From assembly GCF_900105455.1 (NCBI RefSeq), contig NZ_FNSF01000001.1:811001-875000 (forward strand): 64,000 nt of DNA, written 5' to 3'. Position 1 is the first letter of the stretch. Each line of letters starts with the position of its first letter. Of this stretch, positions 35,058-43,315 are shown piece after piece. The stretch comes from Tenacibaculum sp. MAR_2009_124 (GTDB taxonomy: Bacteria > Bacteroidota > Bacteroidia > Flavobacteriales > Flavobacteriaceae). A model generated the notes under the pieces. It was not told the DNA's origin, ran no database searches, and saw only the letters and a list, made by a program, of their open reading frames with translations. A program made the translations under genes and the position numbers.

Positions 35058-37418
35058 TTACTCTTTAGTAAATTTTTTGTTTTTTCCATTACATTCGATA
35101 ATATATATTCCTGATACCAGATTTTTAGTATCTATTTCTATCTTGGTGTTTGATTTATTTAGAATTCGTATTTTATTTGTAACATTTTGCCCCAATATAG
35201 TGCATACTCTAATTTCCGAAAGTGATTCCTTTGTTTTTAGGTTAGCTACAGTAACCCGATTCGAGGATGGATTAGGATACAAAACCAACTCTTCAGTAAC
35301 AATCTCATCAATTTTAACTAATACATTTTTTATTTCATTTAGGTTAAGAGTTCCAAAATCAATATCCTGCCCCATTGCTTCAATAGCTAGCATCTCTTCT
35401 TTCGAATCTATTTTTTGTAAAACTCCCGAAAACTGTTCTATTAGTTTGTTAAGAGATTCTTTTTCGGATGTTATATCATTAGCAACACTCCTGTTTTCAG
35501 TAGTACAGGGTTGAGTTTCTAAAGGGGTTAAATTACTTCTAAGACTTAACTCATACTGAGAAAACAGTGGTGGTTTTAAATCGTAATTTAAATTTCTTGA
35601 ACCTTTTGGTTTAAGCATTTCTGTCGCTAGTTTTTTGAACTCTGTTTGGAATGCTCCCAATTGATGTTTCCCAAAAATTGTATGTCCTCCTTCATAATCC
35701 TGAAATAAATACTCATCATAGGTAGTGGTATACCCTATAAATTCATTGGCATATGACGTTACTAAAACCTTATCAATACCCCTTTGAGCTAATACCTCTT
35801 GTATGGTATTTTTTAATCTATTATGTGCTATTGTTGTAATTTCTCCAGGAATACCTGCAATTGCAATATTTCCTATAATTATAATTTGAATGGGAAGTAT
35901 GGTAGGAACCAATGTATGTTCTTCTAAAGCTCCTTGCTCTCCTGATATAAATGTTTGTTTCAAGATTAAATCTTGATTTATAATCAATTCTCTGAAAAGT
36001 TTATACAGACAATGTAAATCTTCTGGATTTCGGGTAGTTACTATATCCATATCCAAAAACTTTTTGCTATAATGATCAACAATTCTTTTCTTTGGTGAAT
36101 GTGCCTTTTCTTGCTCGTTGCGATACGCTATTTCTTGAGATGACGGAGCTTGAGAAAATGTTTCTACAACCCACCTTAAAAAATATCCGAACCCCACAGC
36201 TCCTGAAGTTAGACTGAATTCAGGGTTATAATCATATTCAAACTGGTTTCTTCCACATAGGTCATCTCCAGCAAGAGCAGGAAGTCCCATAGCAGGCTGA
36301 CCTATTTTAGCTTGGCTATCCCCATTAGAAAACTCAGAGAACACAGTAACATTAGGCATATCAATATAAATCAATTCATAGTCAATATTTCCTGATATCT
36401 GTAATAAAGTAGGATGATTTTTTTGTATATCTAAGGCTTTTAATGCTTGTTGATTTCCATTCCATTTAGAATGAGGGACGCTAGTGAGTTTTGGGTTATA
36501 TTCTGAATCACCAATAATCTGACTCATTTGTGCTGTGTATGTTTCTTTATTATGCATATCTGAAGTCATTACGTCTCCTGCACCTGATTGTGCAAAAATA
36601 GCAATAGTACCTTCGGGCATATTTTCTTCGGCAAATGTTGCTGCGTACCCCTTACTAGCACCATTAATTTTTTTTGTATCAGGTTTAATTTCTATGGGAT
36701 GTACTCCGAACCAATTAATAAATCCTTTATGATTTCCTTGACTATCTTTAAAATTCATTAAAGGCATTTCTCTATTTATAGCCAGATTTGTTTCGTTACG
36801 ATGAAAACTTCTTTCTTTATCAGGATTCCTATTATAGGCTTTTAACGACCTGTTAAATGCAATCGGTATATTATCAGAAAACCTACCTTCTTTCATCTCA
36901 ATAGTAGATTCAGTACGGTTATTTTGAGCCATGATTATTGATTGAAAAATTTGTTCAACCAAAAAATTTAAAAAGGAGGTCTGTAGTCCTGGTGCGTTAG
37001 AAGCCATATAAAGTGGATATTCAGAAAACCCTGAAGGAGCATGGTGTGTATGTGATGCAGAAAATATTATGGCTGCTTGATCAAAATCAGGGCTAACGCT
37101 TCTCATTTTTTGTATTACTCCTTTCCTCAAAGCATCAGATATTCCTCCTAAATCAACATGTACGATTAGTGCTTCTTTAGTAGTGTTAGGATCCATAATA
37201 TTAACGGTTCTACTATATAATCTAGATTCAATTTCCGATGGGGAAGCACATTCTGATAGCCTATGGCTGTAGGTGCCATAACCAAAAAAACCTAAATTAG
37301 GTTGAAGATAGGTAATGTCGGTTTTTCCATAACCTACAAGGTACTTTTGTGTTGACTGCTGAGCAAAGCCGGATAATAATATAAAGCTAATGGTCAGAAA
37401 AAGTAATTGTCGTTTCAT
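35058..37418 (-). CDS. Neutral ceramidase-like secreted protein with type IX sorting domain
   Basis: This 786-residue protein has a signal peptide (LLFLTISFILLSGFAQQ). The neutral/alkaline ceramidase fold shows GYGKTDITYLQPNLGFFGYG, the metal-binding FSASHTHHAPSG near residue 115, and the nucleophile-region IFAQSGAGDVMTSD near 270. LVTSYANEFIGYTTT is the late conserved segment. The last ~75 residues (LYPNPSSNRVTV...) are a T9SS sorting domain. The enzyme would hydrolyse ceramide to sphingosine and fatty acid outside the cell, on host, prey or self sphingolipids (Bacteroidota make their own). It lies between two MITE-like elements. Confidence 0.85.
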   Translation of the reverse strand: MKRQLLFLTISFILLSGFAQQSTQKYLVGYGKTDITYLQPNLGFFGYGTYSHRLSECASPSEIESRLYSRTVNIMDPNTTKEALIVHVDLGGISDALRKGVIQKMRSVSPDFDQAAIIFSASHTHHAPSGFSEYPLYMASNAPGLQTSFLNFLVEQIFQSIIMAQNNRTESTIEMKEGRFSDNIPIAFNRSLKAYNRNPDKERSFHRNETNLAINREMPLMNFKDSQGNHKGFINWFGVHPIEIKPDTKKINGASKGYAATFAEENMPEGTIAIFAQSGAGDVMTSDMHNKETYTAQMSQIIGDSEYNPKLTSVPHSKWNGNQQALKALDIQKNHPTLLQISGNIDYELIYIDMPNVTVFSEFSNGDSQAKIGQPAMGLPALAGDDLCGRNQFEYDYNPEFSLTSGAVGFGYFLRWVVETFSQAPSSQEIAYRNEQEKAHSPKKRIVDHYSKKFLDMDIVTTRNPEDLHCLYKLFRELIINQDLILKQTFISGEQGALEEHTLVPTILPIQIIIIGNIAIAGIPGEITTIAHNRLKNTIQEVLAQRGIDKVLVTSYANEFIGYTTTYDEYLFQDYEGGHTIFGKHQLGAFQTEFKKLATEMLKPKGSRNLNYDLKPPLFSQYELSLRSNLTPLETQPCTTENRSVANDITSEKESLNKLIEQFSGVLQKIDSKEEMLAIEAMGQDIDFGTLNLNEIKNVLVKIDEIVTEELVLYPNPSSNRVTVANLKTKESLSEIRVCTILGQNVTNKIRILNKSNTKIEIDTKNLVSGIYIIECNGKNKKFTKE

Positions 37419-37890
37419 ATGAATAAAATTATGTTAATTATTTAATCAATAATAAACCTGAGAGCAATCGCTAAGCTTTTTTTTATTCATTAAATTCTTT
37501 TCCTTATTCTATCAGATTCCTTGTATGTGTGGGCGGGAAGGGGAGGTTTTTTTTAAATATAATTAAATCAAATATTTTTTTGATAAAAATTTATTAAAAG
37601 ATTTAAATGTATGAAATAAAATTAAATAATTAACTTTTTAATTGAGGTTTTATAGTTTTTTTTATTTTTTTGTTAGGAATTCTATATTTTTAAAATTCAT
37701 CTTTCTAACTCTATAATTTACAAAATTATTCATTAAAAAAAGGGGAAAGCTCTAATATTGTAAATTACTTTGAATGTTAAAATTTACAAGGTACTACCAG
37801 GTTTCTTAATCGATATCATTCGTTTCAGCTGATTTTAAAAATGTACCATATAGTTACAATTTTTGGGGAGGTACAATTAAAATTAAAAGG
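37419..37890. other. Very AT-rich gene-less spacer
   Basis: Upstream region of the ceramidase-like gene. No ORF or convincing hairpin is seen, only poly-A/T tracts. Confidence 0.4.
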
Positions 37891-38424
37891 GGCGTCTAAA
37901 AAGTAACCTAATACGATTTTTTTTAAAGGAGTAATTAAAATTTTGTTGAATGAAGATTACATGTTAAAAAATCTAATACAAAATAAAACGAGCGATCTTA
38001 TATTATTAAACTGTACTTTTTAAGGTTATGGGCTAGCTCATTTAACCCAATATCAACATTAACTTTTTCTAGGCTCTTTTAATTTATCACCTAAAATTCA
38101 TATTTTGTTTGATATCTCGGAATACGGACTCCACATTCCAACATCGTTGTTTACTTTTAGCTATTCCTACTGTTGAGATTAATGGTTCTCTTGCTTTGGT
38201 AGTTTGATGTTGCTTCTTCCTTATATTGCTTTTTTATGGAATTGATATTTATATGATCTATAATCATATTAACTATTCGAACGGGATGATTCTGTATAAG
38301 CAAGTGATTATGTAGGTAAGGAGGCATATTTGAAGTTGGTTATTAGTTTTCGTATTTTACGACCCATACTACAAAATGCGAATCTTTACTTTTTAATAAA
38401 AAAAAGCTGTCTTTTCAGACAGCC
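37891..38424 (-). mobile_element. Internally deleted IS1182-type element, copy B
   Basis: This has the same ends, orientation and size (about 534 bp) as copy A. The minus strand reads NHPVRIVNMIIDHININ and QYKEEATSNYQ, then after the deletion CWNVESVFRDIKQNMNFR and, out of frame, LNELAHNLKKYSL. The junction lies at the same place as in copy A, so the deletion predates their separation. The left-end hairpin (minus strand GGCTGTCT, loop GAAA, AGACAGC, T8) also terminates the 38449 gene. Confidence 0.75.
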
Positions 38425-38448
38425 TCTTTTGCTAATATTTAAGTTTTA

Positions 38449-38787
38449 CTATTTTTTTATTTTAATAGGTAAAATATAAATTTCTTGATTTTTTACTTCT
38501 GAGGCAGATGATACCTTCTTGTAATTAATTTTATTTTTGATGTAAGAGTTTACTTCTTTGTTTTTAGAAATAACATCTACAACTACCAATTCGTTTTGAT
38601 TGTTCACTACAAAAGAAACACGAACAATAAAGTTTTCTTTAGCATTCATTGGAACTTTTTTTCCAATCAATTCAACTATTTCTGAGCGTAAAGCATTGGT
38701 TTTTTTTGGAGTTTTGTCGTTAGCGTACGCACCTACTGATACAAATAAAGCAACGGCAATTAATAAGGAATTAAATATAGATTTCAT
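38449..38787 (-). CDS. Small exported protein, paralogue 1
   Basis: This 112-residue protein has a signal peptide (LLIAVALFVSVGAYA). The mature part has LRSEIVELIGKKVPM, VRVSFVVNNQNELVVVDVISKNKEVNSYIKNKINYKKV and a final strand. The strand-helix-strand layout resembles the TonB C-terminal domain, but with no membrane anchor or Pro-rich linker. It is paralogous to the gene at 39096. Function is unknown, probably periplasmic. Confidence 0.6.
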   Translation of the reverse strand: MKSIFNSLLIAVALFVSVGAYANDKTPKKTNALRSEIVELIGKKVPMNAKENFIVRVSFVVNNQNELVVVDVISKNKEVNSYIKNKINYKKVSSASEVKNQEIYILPIKIKK

Positions 38788-39095
38788 AATTGTTTTTTTA
38801 CGGTTTTTATTTTTGGTATTTTATGACAAGGCAAAGATATGTAGAGTAAAATTTAAATAGAAACTTAAAAATGTAATTAACGTTTTTTTAATAAAAATAC
38901 ATTTTAAGACCTTTAATGCTTGTTTTTTTTACATTATATTTAAAATCATGATGTTTTAAGTTTCAATAACTTTAACTAAGTATTAATTTTTAACCGATTT
39001 CATAAAGAGGGATTTGTTAAAAAATAGTAACACAGTTTTTGCAAGTGAAAAAGTGAAATTTACGCAGTTTATTTCGCGATAATGGTGTAACTATA

Positions 39096-39446
39096 TTAAC
39101 CAATAATATCTAGTTTCACAGGAACTTCATAAAAAGAGCCTCTTTGAGATTTAGAGACGTTAATTTTTTTATAGTTCAATTTGTTTTTTATCATTTCGCT
39201 TAGCTTATTACTTTTCGATGTAACTTCAATTACAACAATTTCGTCGTTAGCGTTAATTATAAAATTAACATGAGCTTCTGAAGCTTCTAATTTATCAGAC
39301 GGAATTTCTTTTCCTAATAAGGTAATAATTTGTGTTCTAATGTTCTTCTTATTTTTTGGAGAGGTTGGATTTGTATTGGCTGCAGCTGATACCATAGTTA
39401 AAATTGTTATTCCAATGGTGATCATAATATTTATTAAAGTTTTCAT
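39096..39446 (-). CDS. Small exported protein, paralogue 2
   Basis: This 116-residue protein has a signal peptide (INIMITIGITILTMVSAAA). The mature part aligns along its length with the 38449 protein (IRTQIITLLGKEIP, VNFIINANDEIVVIEVTSKSNKLSEMIKNKLNYKKI). The two are tandem duplicates with a 308-bp gap, so each probably has its own promoter. Function is unknown. Confidence 0.6.
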   Translation of the reverse strand: MKTLINIMITIGITILTMVSAAANTNPTSPKNKKNIRTQIITLLGKEIPSDKLEASEAHVNFIINANDEIVVIEVTSKSNKLSEMIKNKLNYKKINVSKSQRGSFYEVPVKLDIIG

Positions 39447-39661
39447 ACTAAGGTTGTGTTTGTGATTTATATATAAGACTACATTATTAAAATTATGTTT
39501 CAGTTATATAGCTAGTTTAATATAAAATTAACATTTGTCCTTATTAAAGTGTTGTTTAATAGTGTTTTATGTTTTTGTTTTATATGTTTTTAACAATTAA
39601 AAAACTATTCGTAAATGTTATCAATTTATTGTAATTTTGATTTCTTTAAATTTATATTCCT

Positions 39662-42103
39662 ATCAATTTTATAGACGTTATATTACCGATTCCTTTGCGT
39701 AAAACTTTTACGTATGCCATCACTCAGGCTGAGGCTGAGTATTTAAAAAGAGGAATGCGTGTCGCGGTTTCTTTTGGAAAGAGTAAAATTTATACTGCTT
39801 TAGTTTTTAATATTCATCAAATTCCTCCCGAGTTATATGAAGCAAAGGACATTCATCAAATACTTGATGAGCATCCAGTTGTTAACGAGAGTCAATTAAA
39901 ACATTGGGAGTGGATATCTAATTATTATATGTGTTCTTTGGGAGATGTATATAGAGCTGCATTACCCTCTGCTTTTTTGTTGGAAAGTGAAACAATTATT
40001 TATAAAAACTCTTCATTTACAGATGATGTTTCTTTAGGAGATGAGTCTTTTTTGATTTTTGAAGCATTACAACATCATTCGCAATTAACCATACATCAGG
40101 TTTCTGATATTTTAGGTAAGAAAAAAGTTCTCCCTATTATTGATGAGCTCATTCAAAAGAACGCTATTTATGTTAAGGAAGAAATATACGAAACGTATAA
40201 ACCGAAATTGATTAAGTATGTCAAGTTAAATAGCGAATATAGTAATGAAAATGGATTGCAAGTTTTATTGGAGAAATTATCGAGATCAAAAAAGCAACGG
40301 GAGGCAATTCTTCATTATTTTCAATTAGCAGGAAGTAAGAAACCAGTAAAAGCTAAAGAACTTCAAGATAAAGCTGGAGTTTCTTCAGCTGTTTTAAAGG
40401 CGTTGGTAGATAAAGAAATCTTTGAATATTATCATATTAAGCAGGATAGGATTAGTTTTGAAGGAGAGTCAAATGGAATAAAAACATTAAGTGAATTTCA
40501 GGAAGAGGCCTTTTTAAAAATAAAACAATCTTTTAAAGAAAATCCAATAGCTCTTTTGCATGGAGTTACTGGTTCGGGAAAAACAGAAATATATGTAAAA
40601 CTTATTAAAGAAGTTTTAGAGCAAAAAAAGCAAGTGTTATTTTTATTACCAGAAATAGCGTTAACTACTCAAATAATTGGTAGACTTCAACGATATTTTG
40701 GAAATTATCTTTCTGTTTTTCATTCAAAATACTCTATGAATGAAAGAGTAGAGGTATGGAACAATGTTTTAGAAAGTAAAACAAAAGCTCAAATAGTTTT
40801 AGGAGCACGTTCTTCCATTTTTCTTCCCTTTTCTAATTTAGGATTGATTATAGTTGATGAAGAACATGAAAGTTCATATAAACAATTTGATCCAGCTCCT
40901 AGATACAATGCAAGAGATGCGGCAGTTGTTTTGGGGTACCAACATAAAGCAAATGTTTTACTAGGGTCAGCAACTCCTTCTTTAGAAAGTTCTTATAATG
41001 CTTCACAAAAAAAATATGGTTTTATTCCGTTAAAGAGACGATTTGGAAATATTCAATTACCTAAAATTGAATTGATCGATATAAAGGAGAAGTATAAGAA
41101 GAAACGAATGAAAGGTCATTTTTCTGATCGTTTGTTAGAAATGATAACGGAGGCTTTAAATGAAAATGAACAAGTTATTTTATTTCAAAACCGGAGAGGT
41201 TTTTCTCCAGTAGTAGAATGTAAAACTTGTGGCGTTTCTCCTCAATGTCCCAATTGTGACGTTAGTTTAACGTATCATAAATATAAAAACGAACTGAAGT
41301 GTCATTATTGTCATTATCATAGGGCAATGCCTAATTCATGTGGTGCTTGTGGAAGTAGTACGCTTGATACTAAGGGCTTTGGAACGGAGCAGATTGAATT
41401 GGAACTTAAAGAGCTTTTTCCAGAAAACAAAATTGGAAGAATGGATTTGGATACGACAAGAGGTAAACATGGGTATCAAAAAATTATAGGAGCATTTGAG
41501 GCACATGAGATTGATATTTTAGTGGGAACCCAAATGCTTTCAAAAGGATTGGATTTTCATAATGTTTCTCTGGTGGGAATTTTAAATGCAGATTCGATGC
41601 TTAATTACCCTGACTTTAGAGCACATGAACGTGCCTTTCAATTGATGGTTCAAGTATCGGGAAGAGCGGGGAGGTCGAAAAAACAAGGAAATGTAGTTAT
41701 TCAAACCTATAATCCATATCATCAAATTCTACAGCAGGTATCTACGAATAGTTATAATGAAATGTATAAGGAACAATTGCATGATAGACGACAGTTCGAT
41801 TATCCTCCTTATTACAGGGTTATAAAAATTACTTTAAAACATCGTGACTACACAAGAGTAGATTCAGGTATAAATTGGTTGGCAGTGGCGTTAAGAAATT
41901 CATTTGGACAATATGTCTTAGGTCCTTCCGAACCTGTTGTGTCTCGTATACGAAATCAATATATTAAAAATGTAACTATAAAAATACCTCCGAAGCAATC
42001 TTTAGTAAAGACGAAGGATCAAATACAAAAAATAAGGGTTGCCTTTGAGGCTATTAAAGATTATCGCCCTATTCGGTTTACTGTAGATGTAGACGCATAT
42101 TAG
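39662..42103 (+). CDS. priA: Primosomal replication restart helicase PriA, non-ATG start
   Basis: About 813 residues. The helicase core has GVTGSGKTEIYV (Walker A) and IIVDEEHESSYK (Walker B). The eight zinc cysteines run from CKTCGVSPQCPNC to CHYC and CGAC. The C-terminal QVSGRAGRSKKQGNVVIQTYNP is intact. PriA reloads the replisome at stalled forks. The family N-terminus FIDVILPIPLRKTFTY starts at 39668, but no ATG, GTG or TTG precedes it before an in-frame stop at 39647. ATC 39662 aligns with the expected start methionine, and ATT at 39650 or 39656 are alternatives. TTG 39695 would delete conserved residues. Confidence 0.9.
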   Translation: MNFIDVILPIPLRKTFTYAITQAEAEYLKRGMRVAVSFGKSKIYTALVFNIHQIPPELYEAKDIHQILDEHPVVNESQLKHWEWISNYYMCSLGDVYRAALPSAFLLESETIIYKNSSFTDDVSLGDESFLIFEALQHHSQLTIHQVSDILGKKKVLPIIDELIQKNAIYVKEEIYETYKPKLIKYVKLNSEYSNENGLQVLLEKLSRSKKQREAILHYFQLAGSKKPVKAKELQDKAGVSSAVLKALVDKEIFEYYHIKQDRISFEGESNGIKTLSEFQEEAFLKIKQSFKENPIALLHGVTGSGKTEIYVKLIKEVLEQKKQVLFLLPEIALTTQIIGRLQRYFGNYLSVFHSKYSMNERVEVWNNVLESKTKAQIVLGARSSIFLPFSNLGLIIVDEEHESSYKQFDPAPRYNARDAAVVLGYQHKANVLLGSATPSLESSYNASQKKYGFIPLKRRFGNIQLPKIELIDIKEKYKKKRMKGHFSDRLLEMITEALNENEQVILFQNRRGFSPVVECKTCGVSPQCPNCDVSLTYHKYKNELKCHYCHYHRAMPNSCGACGSSTLDTKGFGTEQIELELKELFPENKIGRMDLDTTRGKHGYQKIIGAFEAHEIDILVGTQMLSKGLDFHNVSLVGILNADSMLNYPDFRAHERAFQLMVQVSGRAGRSKKQGNVVIQTYNPYHQILQQVSTNSYNEMYKEQLHDRRQFDYPPYYRVIKITLKHRDYTRVDSGINWLAVALRNSFGQYVLGPSEPVVSRIRNQYIKNVTIKIPPKQSLVKTKDQIQKIRVAFEAIKDYRPIRFTVDVDAY

Positions 42104-42164
42104 CGTAATGAAAGGCATATGTTAATTAAAAGTTATAAAAATTACATATGTGTCATTATTTTAT

Positions 42165-42194
42165 TTTGTGTTTCATATATTTTGTTTATATTTG
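42165..42194 (+). promoter_or_regulatory. Bacteroidota-type promoter of a small RNA
   Basis: TTTG (42165-42168) is followed after 18 bp by TATATTTG (42187-42194), matching the -33/-7 consensus. Confidence 0.55.
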
Positions 42195-42196
42195 TA

Positions 42197-42272
42197 ACGT
42201 CTTTGGAGACGTCCTTAGACTTTCTTTTTCATAGCAATTTTCCCACTCAATCTTTTGAGTGGGTTTTTTTTT
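42197..42272 (+). ncRNA. Small RNA candidate downstream of priA
   Basis: Directly after a consensus promoter come a hairpin ACGTCT/AGACGT (42197-42212, loop TTGG), a 29-nt single-stranded linker, and a strong terminator. The terminator is a 9-bp stem, CCCACTCAA with TTGAGTGGG (42242-42263), loop TCTT, T9. The total is about 72-76 nt, with no ORF. Depending on the true start the first hairpin may be partly outside the RNA. Confidence 0.5.
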
Positions 42273-42400
42273 GTCTTATGTGATTTACGTTTTATCTACT
42301 CAAATGGCATATTAATAGAAGGTTAATAGAATTTCAACTAAAAGCAAAGCTTTACATTCCGATAACTAACTAATTTGCAGTGTAATTAAAGCTTATATAT

Positions 42401-42556
42401 ATGAAGACAGAAGTCGTTAAAATAAAGCTAGTTAACAAAAACGGATATGAAGTTACACAAAACTATGTGTTCATTGAGATTCCCTTAGTTTCAAATGAAG
42501 TGTTATTTAATCAGGTATATATGATTAAAGATTTTGGTTGTGTATTTTTGAGTTAA
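42401..42556 (+). CDS. Small hypothetical protein
   Basis: This is a 51-codon frame with an ATG start (MKTEVVKIKLVNKNGYEVTQ...). It has alternating hydrophobic strands (NYVFIEIPLV, VYMIKDFGCVFL) and ordinary codon composition. It ends shortly before a bidirectional terminator in the same orientation, as expected for a real gene. No family is recognised. Confidence 0.4.
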   Translation: MKTEVVKIKLVNKNGYEVTQNYVFIEIPLVSNEVLFNQVYMIKDFGCVFLS

Positions 42557-42663
42557 TATATAAAACGTATATTTTTCCCCTTGTACTAGAGAAAAGAGAG
42601 TTTAATAGGAAGAAAGCTCTTAGAAAATTAAATATTGGAGATAACTCTCTAATTAAATGAAAT

Positions 42664-42700
42664 AAAAAAGGCTGTCAGAAAAATCCAGACAGCCTTTTTT
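42664..42700. terminator. Bidirectional terminator
   Basis: AAAAAAGGCTGTC (42664-42676) pairs with GACAGCCTTTTTT (42688-42700). It serves the small ORF on plus and the lipoprotein gene on minus. Confidence 0.9.
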
Positions 42701-42721
42701 ATTTGAAAACTTTGTCAAAGC

Positions 42722-43279
42722 TTATTCGATTTTAACTCCCGTGAAGGTAAGGTTTATGTCCTCTGAACCACCTTGAACAGTACCCCATTCATTAGAGTCA
42801 TCAGTACTATCTGGTTCATGAATTAAAGCGATCTGTACGTTTCCAGAACTTACAGCACCGGCTACCCAAGTAGTTTTAACACCTAACTTGCTTCCTCCTG
42901 AACCGATAGTATCGTCATTATCTCTTGTCATAGTTAAGTTTATTCCGTTTACTTTAAACCAGAAAAAGTGCTCTGCTGCTTCAGGGATAATATCTTCAGT
43001 TAACACATCTTCATCACCATTTAAAAGTTCTAAAGTTAATGAATACGTAGCTCCAGTTTTAAATTTTCCCTCAACATTATAGGTTGAAGTTCCATCTTGC
43101 CCATTTGGAGCGACATTACTTAAAACAACTTTATCATTGGCATCAGCAGCGTTTGTAAATGTTAAATTTACATTAGTAATCATTTCTTCTTCAAGTACTG
43201 GTATTGGATCCTCGTCAGAACATGCAGTAAATAAAACAGCTGAGAAAAATAAAATAGATAATAATTTAATTGTCTTCAT
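42722..43279 (-). CDS. Beta-rich lipoprotein of the TonB-receptor locus
   Basis: This 185-residue protein has a lipoprotein signal (LLSILFFSAVLFTACSDEDP, cysteine at 20). The mature part is acidic and beta-rich (NVNLTFTNAADANDKVVLSNVAPNGQ, AEHFFWFKVNGINLTMTRDND, NVQIALIHEPD). It is the last gene of a three-gene unit with the TonB-dependent receptor and a His-rich small protein. It probably sits on the outer membrane and helps substrate capture. Metal or metal-chelate binding is inferred from the neighbours only. Confidence 0.6.
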   Translation of the reverse strand: MKTIKLLSILFFSAVLFTACSDEDPIPVLEEEMITNVNLTFTNAADANDKVVLSNVAPNGQDGTSTYNVEGKFKTGATYSLTLELLNGDEDVLTEDIIPEAAEHFFWFKVNGINLTMTRDNDDTIGSGGSKLGVKTTWVAGAVSSGNVQIALIHEPDSTDDSNEWGTVQGGSEDINLTFTGVKIE

Positions 43280-43315
43280 AATAAATAATTGTTTAGTAAT
43301 TTAAATTGTAAAGGT

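Noticed and set aside
34903..35514. Plus-strand 203-codon frame
   Set aside because: It runs antisense to the T9SS domain of the ceramidase and across the MITE-like element, and has no recognisable domain.
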